64,000 nucleotides of DNA, taken from contig NZ_QUBR01000002.1 in assembly GCF_003586285.1 (NCBI RefSeq), positions 248,001-312,000 of the forward strand, given 5' to 3'. Each line of letters starts with the position of its first letter. Position 1 is the first letter of the stretch. Positions 41,867 through 51,516 of this stretch are shown piece after piece. The translations under genes and the position numbers were made by a program. Source of the stretch: Aeromicrobium endophyticum (GTDB taxonomy: Bacteria > Actinomycetota > Actinomycetes > Propionibacteriales > Nocardioidaceae). The notes under the pieces were generated by a model. That model saw only the letters and a list, made by a program, of their open reading frames with translations, ran no database searches and had not been told where the DNA came from.

Positions 41867-43606
41867 ATGGTGCGTAGAACAACGATGGTGGCCGCAGCCG
41901 GCGCCCTGGCGCTCGGCGGACTCGCGATCGGTAGCGCTGTGCAGGCCGTCTCGCCCGGCTTCACCGACGACCGGTCGGCCAACCTGTCCTCGGCGATCAA
42001 CTCCGAGAAGCCCCGCAACGTCATCCTGCTGATCGGCGACGGCACCGACGACTCGATCATCACGGCGGCCCGCAACTACGAGCTCGGCGCCAAGGGCCGC
42101 TTCGCCCTCGACGAGCTGCCGTTCACGGGAGCCATGACGACCTTCGGCCTCAAGACCGGACCCAACCCCGACGACTACCCGATCAACTACGTGTCGGACT
42201 CCGCACCCACGGCCAGCGGCTGGTCGACCGGCAAGAAGACCGTCGACAGCCGCATCTCGCAGGGTCCCAGCGCGTCCGACACGACGCCCGGCACCGACTA
42301 CGACACCGTCCTGGAGAAGTACAAGCTGCAGGGCAAGCGCACCGGCAACGTCTCGACCGCCGAGATCACCGACGCCACGCCCGCGGCGGCCGGTGCTCAC
42401 ATCAACCTGCGCGCCTGCCAGGGCCCGGCCGACATGGCCAACTGCACCGCGGCCAAGAAGAGCAACAACGGCAAGGGATCGATCGCCGAGCAGCTCGTCG
42501 ACAACAAGATCGACGTCCTGCTGGGCGGCGGCAAGCAGCGCTACACCCAGGCCACCGATGCCGGTCCGACCGTGCTGGACTACGCGAAGAGCGACAAGCT
42601 GAAGTACAACGTCGTCGAGAACAAGGACGCCCTCGACAGCGTCAAGACCCTCGACAACGGCCCGATCCTGGGGCTCTTCACGTCCGGCAACATGACGCCG
42701 CGCTACCAGCCGCTGGTCGCGACGGCCGCCGGCGCGGGCGGGCCCGACACGACCTGCCAGACCGCCAACCGCGGCACGCAGCCCTCGCTGGCCGACATGA
42801 CGGACAAGGCGATCAAGCTGCTCGACAACGACAAGGGCTTCTTCCTGCAGGTCGAGAGCGCGATGATCGACAAGCAGGAGCACGCCTCTGACATCTGCGG
42901 CGCCATCGGCGACGTCGTCGAGCTCGACAGCGCGCTCAAGGTCGCCCAGGCCTACCAGGCCAAGCACCCCGACACGCTGATCATCGTCACGGGTGACCAC
43001 GCGCACTCGACGCAGATCGTCGGCAACGGCGCGGGAACGACCGAGGGCGCCACCGGCGCCACCGGCGGCAAGGCGACGACGACGCTCAAGACGTTCGACG
43101 GCGACCCGATGACGGTCGCGTACTCGACCGCCCCGCCGAACGCTCCAGGCGCGAGCACGTCGCAGTCGCACACCGGCAGCCAGATCCGCGTCGCGGCCTC
43201 CGGCCCGCAGGCGGCCAACGTCACCGGCACGATCGACCAGACCGACCTGTTCGCCACGATGCTGGGCCGCACGCCCAGCAAGGTCGCGACGCCCGCCACG
43301 CCGCCGACTCCGGCTGCTCCGTCGGCGCGGCCCGCCCTCGCGGTCGTCGCCGACAAGAAGATCTCGGCCAAGGCGCTGAAGACGAAGGGCCTGCGCGTCT
43401 CGACGAGCGCCTCGGCCGCGACGTCGGTCAAGATCACGCTGCTCAAGGGCAGCAAGGTGCTGGCGACCAGGAACCTCGGCTCGGCCGGCGGCACGGCGTA
43501 CCTCCGTGCTCGCGGCAGCGTCAAGGGTGCCGTGAAGGTCGTCGTGACCGCGACCGGCCCTGGTGGGTCGACCAGCAAGACGAGGTCCAGCGCCGTCACG
43601 CGCTGA
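41867..43606 (+). CDS. Secreted alkaline phosphatase
   Basis: This is a 579-aa exported phosphomonoesterase of the PhoA family. The signal peptide spans about residues 1-27, and the first metal-site Asp is in ILLIGDG. The nucleophile is Ser112 in DSAPTASGWSTG, and TGDHAHS provides late metal ligands. The C-terminal 120 residues after a Pro/Ala-rich linker form an extra beta-rich domain absent from E. coli PhoA. AAAGGA (41852-41857) precedes the ATG. It releases phosphate outside the cell, probably under phosphate limitation. No clear Pho box was identified. Confidence 0.93.
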   Translation: MVRRTTMVAAAGALALGGLAIGSAVQAVSPGFTDDRSANLSSAINSEKPRNVILLIGDGTDDSIITAARNYELGAKGRFALDELPFTGAMTTFGLKTGPNPDDYPINYVSDSAPTASGWSTGKKTVDSRISQGPSASDTTPGTDYDTVLEKYKLQGKRTGNVSTAEITDATPAAAGAHINLRACQGPADMANCTAAKKSNNGKGSIAEQLVDNKIDVLLGGGKQRYTQATDAGPTVLDYAKSDKLKYNVVENKDALDSVKTLDNGPILGLFTSGNMTPRYQPLVATAAGAGGPDTTCQTANRGTQPSLADMTDKAIKLLDNDKGFFLQVESAMIDKQEHASDICGAIGDVVELDSALKVAQAYQAKHPDTLIIVTGDHAHSTQIVGNGAGTTEGATGATGGKATTTLKTFDGDPMTVAYSTAPPNAPGASTSQSHTGSQIRVAASGPQAANVTGTIDQTDLFATMLGRTPSKVATPATPPTPAAPSARPALAVVADKKISAKALKTKGLRVSTSASAATSVKITLLKGSKVLATRNLGSAGGTAYLRARGSVKGAVKVVVTATGPGGSTSKTRSSAVTR

Positions 43607-43619
43607 GCTCCGTCCCTCC

Positions 43620-43655
43620 GCACGGGTGTGTCCGGTTCGCCGGGCGCACCCGTGC
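43620..43655 (+). terminator. Hairpin terminator with TTCG loop after the alkaline phosphatase gene
   Basis: A 9-bp perfect outer stem (43620-43628 with 43647-43655) continues for seven more pairs, including two G-U, to a TTCG tetraloop (43636-43639). It begins 14 nt after the stop. Confidence 0.82.
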
Positions 43656-43700
43656 GTGCGTGGATCTGCGAAGCCCGGCCCGATACGTCAGACTCGGTGC

Positions 43701-44330
43701 ATGAGCCTCTTCAGCCACCCCTTCAAGAAGCTGACCCTCGCCGCCGCCTTCGGCATCGGCTACACGCTCGGCGCCAAGGCCGGCCGCGAGCGGTACGAGC
43801 AGATCAAGAACGCCGCGCAGCAGGTCAAGGACGACCCGCGCGTGCAGGACGCCGCGGCCAAGGCCGAGGACCTCGTCCGCGACGCCGCCACGACGATCAA
43901 GGACGACCCGCGCGTGCAGGACGCCGTCCACCGTGCGGAGGGCCTGGTCGGCGACGTGAAGGACGCCGTGCACGACGACGACCTGGTCGACCGTGCCAAG
44001 GACGTCGCGTCCGACGTCAAGGACAAGGCCGCCGACGTGGCCTCCGACGTCAAGGACGCCGCCGACGACGGAACCCTGCGCGAGCACGCCAAGGACGTCG
44101 CCTCCGACGTCAAGGACAAGGCCTCTGACGTGGCCGACACCGCATCGAGCAAGGCCAAGCACGTCGCCGACGAAGTCAAGGACGCCACCGACACGGCCGA
44201 GCAGCAGGTCAACCCGCTGCTGGCCGACGAGCACATCGAGTCGACCGACGAGGTGGTCTACTCCGCCGGGCCCGACATCGAGGAGTCCATCGACGAGCTC
44301 GCCCCGAGCGACGACAAGGACCGGATCTGA
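43701..44330 (+). CDS. YtxH/LEA-like amphipathic repeat protein
   Basis: This is a 209-aa protein. The N-terminus has a short hydrophobic stretch (LTLAAAFGIGYTLGAKAG), as in YtxH-type proteins. Residues about 45-165 are Lys/Asp/Ala repeats of 11-residue type (KDVASDVKDKA repeated; two KDDPRVQDA units), which should form long amphipathic helices like LEA proteins. The C-terminal tail is acidic. A role in desiccation or envelope stress is suggested by such repeats but unproven. CAGACT (43689-43694) lies 6 nt before the ATG. The next gene begins 2 nt after its stop. Confidence 0.8.
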   Translation: MSLFSHPFKKLTLAAAFGIGYTLGAKAGRERYEQIKNAAQQVKDDPRVQDAAAKAEDLVRDAATTIKDDPRVQDAVHRAEGLVGDVKDAVHDDDLVDRAKDVASDVKDKAADVASDVKDAADDGTLREHAKDVASDVKDKASDVADTASSKAKHVADEVKDATDTAEQQVNPLLADEHIESTDEVVYSAGPDIEESIDELAPSDDKDRI

Positions 44331-44331
44331 G

Positions 44332-45252
44332 GTGCGCGCCGTCGTCTACAACGAGTACGGCGGCCCGCTCGAGGTCACTGACGTCGACGAGCCGAAGATC
44401 GGGCCCGACTGGGTGAAGATCGCGGTGCGCGCCAGCTCGGTCAACCCGGTCGACTGGAAGATCGCGACCGGCGGCCTCGACGCCGTCCTCGACACGTACT
44501 TCCCGGTCGTCCCGGGCTGGGACGTCGCTGGCGTCGTCGAGGAGGTCGGGCCGTCCGTGACCGAGCTCGAGGTCGGTGACGAGGTGTTCGGCTACGTCCG
44601 CAAGGACGCCGTGCAGGGCGGCACGTACGCCGAGAAGGTCGGTGCACCCATTCGCACCGTCGCCAAGAAGCCCGCCGACGCCAGCTTCGAGCAGGCGGCG
44701 GCCATCCCGCTCGCCGGGCTCACGGCCTTCCAGGCGCTCGTGCACCACCTCGACGTCGGCGCCGACGACATCGTGCTGGTGCACGCTGCCTCGGGCGGCG
44801 TCGGCTCGTTCGCGGTGCAGATCGCCATCTCTCTCGGCGCCCGCGTGATCGGCACGGCGTCGGACGGCAATCACGACTACCTGCGCGGGCTGGGCGCCGA
44901 GCCCGTCACCTACGGCGACGGCCTCGCCGAGCGCGTGCGAGAGCTGGCGCCTGACGGGGTGACGGCCGTGCTCGACCTGAGCGGCGCCGACCTCGACACC
45001 ACGCCCCACGTGCTCGCCGGCGGCTCCGAGGGGCGGGTCGCGTCCATCATCGACCCGGCCGTCAAGGAGCTCGGCGGACACTACGTGTTCGTCCGGCCCG
45101 ACGCCGACGACCTCGACGAGCTGGCCAGCCTGTTCGACGACGGTGCCCTGAAGGTCGAGATCGCCGAGACGTTCCCGCTGGCCGAGACCCAGAAGGCGTG
45201 GGACCTCAGCCAGGAGGGCCACACCCGCGGCAAGATCGTCATCACCGTCTGA
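44332..45252 (+). CDS. Zinc-independent MDR-family NADP-dependent oxidoreductase (quinone reductase-like)
   Basis: This is a 306-aa medium-chain reductase. The N-terminal GroES-like domain has the SSVNPVDWKI and PGWDVAGVVEEVG blocks, and the nucleotide-binding domain has VLVHAASGGVGSFAVQIA. Cys ligands for zinc are absent, placing it with quinone oxidoreductase/crotonyl reductase relatives that use NADPH. The start is GTG 44332, 2 nt after the upstream stop. It shares an operon with the LEA-like gene and probably the EEP gene that follows after 8 nt. Substrate unknown. Confidence 0.9.
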   Translation: MRAVVYNEYGGPLEVTDVDEPKIGPDWVKIAVRASSVNPVDWKIATGGLDAVLDTYFPVVPGWDVAGVVEEVGPSVTELEVGDEVFGYVRKDAVQGGTYAEKVGAPIRTVAKKPADASFEQAAAIPLAGLTAFQALVHHLDVGADDIVLVHAASGGVGSFAVQIAISLGARVIGTASDGNHDYLRGLGAEPVTYGDGLAERVRELAPDGVTAVLDLSGADLDTTPHVLAGGSEGRVASIIDPAVKELGGHYVFVRPDADDLDELASLFDDGALKVEIAETFPLAETQKAWDLSQEGHTRGKIVITV

Positions 45253-45260
45253 CGTCCGAC

Positions 45261-45992
45261 ATGACCCAGCCCGCACCGGGTGCCACCGCGAGACAGGTCG
45301 TGCGGTGGCACGCGGTGGCCTTTCTCAACCTCTGGGGCGATGACGGCGGACGTGGCACGAGGACCTTCGCCGACCGCCTCCCGCAGATGGTCGCCGACCT
45401 GACGAAGAACCGGCCCGAGGTCATCGGCGTCTGCGAGCTGCGCGCGTCGAACGAGCCGTACGCCACCGACCTCTTCGCGGCGGAGGGGTACGTCAGGATG
45501 GCGCACTCCCATCGTCTGGGCATCTACGCGGTGCCGACGGCCGTCAAGGCGTCCACCGGCTTCTACCGCTATCCGACGCAGAACGAGGGCGCCGCCGAAG
45601 GCATCCTCCGCCAGCGGCTCAAGATCGACGGGTCGTGGGTGCACGTCGGGGTGACGCACCTCGACTACCGCGAGGGTTTCGCCGAGGGGCGCGTGCACCA
45701 GATGAACGAGGGCATCAGGGCGATGGAGTCGTTCGCGCGCCGGTGGAGGCTGCCGCGGTGGACGACGCGGTCGGTCATCCTGGGCGATCTCAACTCGACG
45801 CGGTGGGTCGTGCAGCGTGCCCTCGAGCCGGCGGGCTTCAAGGACGTCGGTGCCGGTGCCGACATCGATGTCATCGCGGTGGGTCGCGGCCGCAGGATCC
45901 TGTCGGCCTCGCACCGCCGCACGGCGTCCGACCACCCCATCGTCGAGGCCACCCTGGGCAAGATCGTCCCGGTCGAACCCATTGACGTGTGA
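45261..45992 (+). CDS. Endonuclease/exonuclease/phosphatase (EEP) family protein
   Basis: This is a 243-aa protein with the EEP (DNase I-like) fold. Recognisable blocks are AFLNLWG at the start, VIGVCEL (catalytic Glu), HVGVTHLDY, VILGDLNST (Asp-x-Asn) and TASDHPIVEATL (Ser-Asp-His). All metal and catalytic positions look present. It lacks a signal peptide. Substrate may be a nucleic acid, phosphoinositide or other phosphodiester. It starts 8 nt after the oxidoreductase stop. Confidence 0.82.
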   Translation: MTQPAPGATARQVVRWHAVAFLNLWGDDGGRGTRTFADRLPQMVADLTKNRPEVIGVCELRASNEPYATDLFAAEGYVRMAHSHRLGIYAVPTAVKASTGFYRYPTQNEGAAEGILRQRLKIDGSWVHVGVTHLDYREGFAEGRVHQMNEGIRAMESFARRWRLPRWTTRSVILGDLNSTRWVVQRALEPAGFKDVGAGADIDVIAVGRGRRILSASHRRTASDHPIVEATLGKIVPVEPIDV

Positions 45993-46038
45993 CCTGTGCC
46001 ACTGAGATGGTAACTGCGGGTTACATCAAGGGGGACTC

Positions 46039-47253
46039 ATGCGCATCCGTCACGTCGTCACCGGCGCCATCGCCGTCGCGCTCGCGAGCATCACGTTGTC
46101 GGCGGTGCCCGCCTCAGCGGCCGAGACCGACTTCTACACGCCACCGAGCACCATCGCCGGGCAGCCGGGTGACGTCATCAAGGCCGAGTCGTCGAGCTTC
46201 TACCTCGACCCGCTGAAAGCACTGAAGGCCGACGCCCGCGTGCAGCGCCTCATGTACGTCAGCACCAGCGCTCGGGGCAGCAAGAGCGCCGTCACCGGCA
46301 CCATGATCACGCCTCGCTCACCGTGGGTCGGCAAGGGCGAGCGCCCGCTGGTCTCGTACGCCGTCGGCACGCAGGGGATGGCCGACCGGTGCGCGCCCAG
46401 CCGGCAGCTGGCGGCCGGCTCGGAGTACGAGGGACTGTTCATCAAGGGACTGCTGCTGCGCGGCTACGCCGTCGTCGTCACCGACTACGAAGGTCTCGGC
46501 ACGCCCGGCACCCACGCCTACGTCAACAGGATCGCGCTGGGTCGGAACGTGCTCGATGCGGCCCGGGCGGCGACCCGGCTCGAGACCGATCGCGTGTCGA
46601 AGACGGCCCCGGTGTTCATCGCGGGCTACTCCGAGGGCGGCAACGCCTCGGCCGGCGCGCTCGAGCAGCACCGCTCGTACGCGCCGGACGTCAACGTCAA
46701 GGCCGGGTACGCCGGAGCCGTGCCGGCCGACCTGACGAAGGTTGCTCCCAACCTCGACGGCTCGTTGTACGCCGCCTTCCTGCTCTACTCGGTCAAGGCG
46801 CTCGACGCGTCGTACCCCGAGCTCGGCATCCCCTCGCTGCTCAACCCGGCCGGCAACGCGGCACTCGCGAAGGCAGACGGCACGTGCCTGTTGGACGGGC
46901 TGCCGGCGTTCGCGTTCAAGACCTCGGCGCCGCTCACCGCGGACGGCTCGCCGGTGACGGCGTTCCTGTCGCGCCCCGACATCGCCGCCGTTCTCGAGTC
47001 GCTGCGGCTCGGCAAGGGCACACCCGACGTGCCCGTGCTCGTGGCCCACACGACGCTCGATGACGTCGTGCCGTTCGCCCAGGGACGCGACTTCGCCCGC
47101 TCGTGGTGCCGCAACGGGGCCAAGGTCAGCTTCCAGCCGAGCCTTGCACCGACGCACGTCGGAGGAGCGGTCTCGTCGTTCCCGAAGGCGTTCGCCTTCT
47201 TCGAGGCCCGCGTGGCGGGCCTCCCCGCGACGTCGAGCTGCGGTCTCTTCTAG
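46039..47253 (+). CDS. Secreted lipase, LIP family alpha/beta hydrolase
   Basis: This is a 404-aa exported lipase-like enzyme. The signal peptide ends near residue 28 (PASA). The mature chain opens like the LIP (secretory lipase) family (DFYTPPSTIAGQPGDVIKAE). The nucleophile elbow is GYSEGG with Ser198, and the cap follows. The acid and His are probably in TTLDDVVP and APTHVGG. Two Cys near each end of the C-terminal part may pair. The start ATG at 46039 has AAGGGGG upstream. It hydrolyses ester lipids outside the cell. Confidence 0.9.
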   Translation: MRIRHVVTGAIAVALASITLSAVPASAAETDFYTPPSTIAGQPGDVIKAESSSFYLDPLKALKADARVQRLMYVSTSARGSKSAVTGTMITPRSPWVGKGERPLVSYAVGTQGMADRCAPSRQLAAGSEYEGLFIKGLLLRGYAVVVTDYEGLGTPGTHAYVNRIALGRNVLDAARAATRLETDRVSKTAPVFIAGYSEGGNASAGALEQHRSYAPDVNVKAGYAGAVPADLTKVAPNLDGSLYAAFLLYSVKALDASYPELGIPSLLNPAGNAALAKADGTCLLDGLPAFAFKTSAPLTADGSPVTAFLSRPDIAAVLESLRLGKGTPDVPVLVAHTTLDDVVPFAQGRDFARSWCRNGAKVSFQPSLAPTHVGGAVSSFPKAFAFFEARVAGLPATSSCGLF

Positions 47254-47266
47254 CGCGCCCCCCGTG

Positions 47267-47327
47267 GCGATGCGTGACGTCGTGCACCGCTCTTCGGACG
47301 GGAGCGGTGCACGACGTCACACATCGC
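47267..47327. terminator. Long near-perfect inverted repeat between convergent genes
   Basis: Arms of 26 bp (47267-47292 and 47302-47327) differ at one position and enclose a 9-nt loop. It lies 13 nt after the lipase stop and 11 nt before the end of the convergent gene. Its place fits a two-way terminator, but the stem is much longer than the others here, so a palindromic repeat element is also possible. Confidence 0.6.
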
Positions 47328-47338
47328 GGGGGACCGGC

Positions 47339-47905
47339 TCAGCCGTGGGCGGCGTTGACCTCGTGCCAGACGTCGTGCGCCTCGTCGTAGGCGTCGACGG
47401 GCAGGTCGAGGGCACGTCTGACCCGCCAGCGTCCGTCGAGGCACAGGGGCGGCATCAGGTCGAGGTCGCCGGGCTGGATGTCGCGCAGCGGGATCGTGAA
47501 CCATCGCAGCGCCGCCTTGAGGCGTCCGGCGTCCTCGAGCGACTCTGCGATCCACTCGTAGTCGCCGATCACCAGCTGCTCGGTGCGGCTGAGCGCGATC
47601 AGCTCGGCCAGCAGCTCGTCGACGCGGGCGTCGTCGCCGCGGGCCAGTGCGACGGCCAGCAGGCCTGCGCGCGGCTGCAGCACGGTGCGTCCACCGTCGT
47701 CGAGCGCGCGACGGTACGCCGACTCGGCATCGTCCAGGCGGCCCTCGTCGACGAGGTCGTCGGCCATGCACGACAGCACCTCGGCGTGTCCCTCCCGGCC
47801 AGGCTCTACCGTGCGCAGCAGCTGCTCGTACGCGGCCAGGCGTGCCGAGCGGCTCGGCATCGCTGCGATCTCGTCGATGGCTTCGCCCAGCTCGTCCCAG
47901 TCCAT
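47339..47905 (-). CDS. Alpha-helical TPR-like protein
   Basis: This is a 188-aa, mostly helical protein. Helix pairs such as AEVLSCMADDLVDEGRLDDAESAYRRAL and SLEDAGRLKAALRWF fit tetratricopeptide-type repeats, which mediate protein-protein contacts. No membrane or signal segment is present. It starts 12 nt after the stop of the upstream unknown gene, so the two form an operon, and it ends at the long inverted repeat. A link with the divergent FHA/kinase genes is possible. Function unknown. Confidence 0.72.
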   Translation of the reverse strand: MDWDELGEAIDEIAAMPSRSARLAAYEQLLRTVEPGREGHAEVLSCMADDLVDEGRLDDAESAYRRALDDGGRTVLQPRAGLLAVALARGDDARVDELLAELIALSRTEQLVIGDYEWIAESLEDAGRLKAALRWFTIPLRDIQPGDLDLMPPLCLDGRWRVRRALDLPVDAYDEAHDVWHEVNAAHG

Positions 47906-47917
47906 GGGTCGATCCTC

Positions 47918-48667
47918 TCAGCCGAGCGTCGACAACCGGTGTCTGACGTCGTCGAGCACCCGCGCCGGGAACTCGGCCGTGCGCCGGCACCGCTCGACGA
48001 GCAGGACGATCTTGTTCATCCGCGGGCCGGCCTCGATGCCGCGAGACGCCAGGGCCGGACGCAGCACGTTGCGGTCGAAGGCACCGTCGCTGTGCTCGTC
48101 GGCGCCGCGCCACAGGGCGAACGCTCGCTTGAGGTCGGCGTGCGCGACGACGCCGTGGTCGGGCGACAGCGCCACCGCGATGGCGCCGATGAGCCACACG
48201 TCGTCGTGCTGCAGCGAGTCGACGCCGAGCTGCACGGTGCCCGATCCGTCGGGCAGATCGGGCAGGTCGAAGGTGACGACGGCCGAGAACGTCAGGTCGG
48301 GGAAGCGCAGCTCGATGCGGCTGCCACTGTCGGTCAGCGAGACCTTCTGGCCAGGGGCCGGCGTGGTCGAGCCGCCCTGGGGGGTGGTGACCTCGACGAT
48401 CGCGCCGTTGTCGCGCTGGCCGCGGTGGACGACCGGTTGCGAGGCCGTCGCGGTCACGACGAGCGCGGGATCGCTGACGTAGGGCAGTCGTACGAAGACG
48501 TAGGCGGAGCCGTCGATCGTCTCGGCCACGACGGGCTGTTGCGCCGGCAGGTTCATGCGGCGCGCCAGGATGAACGCCGCGCCCTGCGCCAGCGTGGCCT
48601 CGCCGTCGCGATCACCCGTCGACCACGCGATGTGCAGCACCCGGACTCCTCGGACGTCATGGAACAT
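47918..48667 (-). CDS. Protein of unknown function next to the FHA-kinase genes
   Basis: This is a 249-aa soluble protein that I do not recognise. Residues about 60-155 look like a beta-sandwich (alternating strands, e.g. AYVFVRLPYV, GAIVEVTTPQGG, FSAVVTFDLPDLP). Residues about 170-249 are helical and positively charged. The start ATG at 48667 lies only 49 bp from the divergent FHA gene, so the promoters are shared. It heads an operon with the TPR-like gene. Confidence 0.65.
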   Translation of the reverse strand: MFHDVRGVRVLHIAWSTGDRDGEATLAQGAAFILARRMNLPAQQPVVAETIDGSAYVFVRLPYVSDPALVVTATASQPVVHRGQRDNGAIVEVTTPQGGSTTPAPGQKVSLTDSGSRIELRFPDLTFSAVVTFDLPDLPDGSGTVQLGVDSLQHDDVWLIGAIAVALSPDHGVVAHADLKRAFALWRGADEHSDGAFDRNVLRPALASRGIEAGPRMNKIVLLVERCRRTAEFPARVLDDVRHRLSTLG

Positions 48668-48716
48668 GTTCCGTCGCGGCTCGACTCACGTCGTGCCGGA
48701 CCCTGACGATGATGTC

Positions 48717-49715
48717 ATGGGCACCCTCTCGACTCTCACGATGAACCTGCTGATCCTCGTCGTCTTCGTCGCAGTCGTGTGGGTCGCGCTGCGCGTGGCC
48801 CAGAGCATCTTCGGCACCGACACCAAGAAGGGCGCCGCGACCGAGGTCGCCGCCAAGCTCGTGTCGTACCCGACAGGGTCGTCGGCGGTGCTCCGGCGGC
48901 GGTTCGTGCGGTCGTTGACGGGCCAGCACGTCGTCATGCCGAGCGGTGAGCGCCTGGCCTTCGGCGAGCTCGTCGTGCGCGTCGCCCCCGAGGACCTGCA
49001 CCGGCTCGACCCCGACGGCGACCTCGAGCGCCTGGGCGAGGACGGCGCCCGGCTGTATGCCGACCACGCCGAGCGCGCCGGGTGGGCCGTGCCCGCGGAC
49101 GTCCGCGTGCTCGTCGAGGTCGACCCGGGCCTGCGGTCGGGCTGGGTGCCGCCGGCCAGGGGGAGCGGTCGTGCCGAGCCCGCCCGCCGCGTCGCCGCGC
49201 CCGAGCCGTCGTCGCTCGCGGTCGGCTGGGACGTCGTGACGGACGCGACGTCGTCACGGGCACCGCTGGCCAGCGCGCCGCAGCCCGTCAGGCACCCGTC
49301 GACGATCGATCCCGACGCCACGATGGGCTTCCCGGCCCTGGTGCCCGACCTCGTCGACAGCTCGCCCACCATGAACGTCGCCGGCCTGCTGCGCCTCGAG
49401 CGGGACGGCCGATCGGTGGCGGTCGGTCCCGACGGCGCCGTGCTCGGACGCCTGCCCGAGAGCCCCGTCACGTTCGCCGAGCCCGAGGTGTCGTACCGCC
49501 ACGCCGCGATCCGCCGCAGCGGGATGCAGTGGCAGGTCAAGGACCTCGGCAGCACCAACGGAACGACCGTCGACGGCCACCGCATCGACGGCGACGACTG
49601 GACGACACTCAACGGCGGCGCGGTCATCAAGCTGGCCGGCGTCAGCGTCGTCGCCGCCTTCGACACCGCCGGCACGGTGCATCTGCGGGGCTCGTCGGTC
49701 GTCAGTCGTCAGTGA
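48717..49715 (+). CDS. FhaA-like DUF3662-FHA protein with N-terminal membrane anchor
   Basis: This 332-aa protein has one N-terminal transmembrane helix (about 9-28), a DUF3662-like domain (about 40-145: RRRFVRSLTG, ELVVRVAPEDLHRLDP, YADHAERAGW), a Pro/Ala-rich linker and a C-terminal FHA domain (about 220-310: LGRLPESPV, SYRHAAIRR, DLGSTNGTTVDG). FHA domains bind phosphothreonine. FhaA proteins connect Ser/Thr kinases to cell-wall synthesis. GACGAT (48705-48710) is 6 nt upstream of the ATG. The kinase gene follows after 80 bp, so this is the probable phospho-reader for it. Confidence 0.87.
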   Translation: MGTLSTLTMNLLILVVFVAVVWVALRVAQSIFGTDTKKGAATEVAAKLVSYPTGSSAVLRRRFVRSLTGQHVVMPSGERLAFGELVVRVAPEDLHRLDPDGDLERLGEDGARLYADHAERAGWAVPADVRVLVEVDPGLRSGWVPPARGSGRAEPARRVAAPEPSSLAVGWDVVTDATSSRAPLASAPQPVRHPSTIDPDATMGFPALVPDLVDSSPTMNVAGLLRLERDGRSVAVGPDGAVLGRLPESPVTFAEPEVSYRHAAIRRSGMQWQVKDLGSTNGTTVDGHRIDGDDWTTLNGGAVIKLAGVSVVAAFDTAGTVHLRGSSVVSRQ

Positions 49716-49795
49716 AACCGGTCGCCAGGGAGAATGGACCCGGACGCCGTACCGTCGAGGTGTCCAGTCCATCGACCCGGAGCAGGAGGATGCGC

Positions 49796-51361
<1,566 letters not shown>

Positions 51362-51452
51362 CGGCTGTCCGAGCCGCCCCCTAGGGTGGGATCGGGAGAA
51401 GTTCACCCACTCGATTGGTCTGGTATCGCAGCGAAAAAGATGCTCTGGTCGC

Positions 51453-51482
51453 TTGTGTTGGCTGGCCGGACTCAGCTAGAAT
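51453..51482 (+). promoter_or_regulatory. Predicted promoter of the DUF222-HNH gene
   Basis: TTGTGT (51453-51458) and TAGAAT (51477-51482) are 18 bp apart. The -10 hexamer shares its last base with the SOS box, so LexA bound there would block it. Confidence 0.5.
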
Positions 51483-51497
51483 CGAACACACGTTCTA
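51482..51497 (+). promoter_or_regulatory. SOS (LexA) box
   Basis: TCGAACACACGTTCTA matches the actinobacterial LexA site TCGAAC-N4-GTTCGA at 11 of 12 conserved positions and sits directly after the -10 element of the DUF222-HNH gene. Confidence 0.8.
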
Positions 51498-51516
51498 GTC
51501 GTATGAGGGGGTCGTC

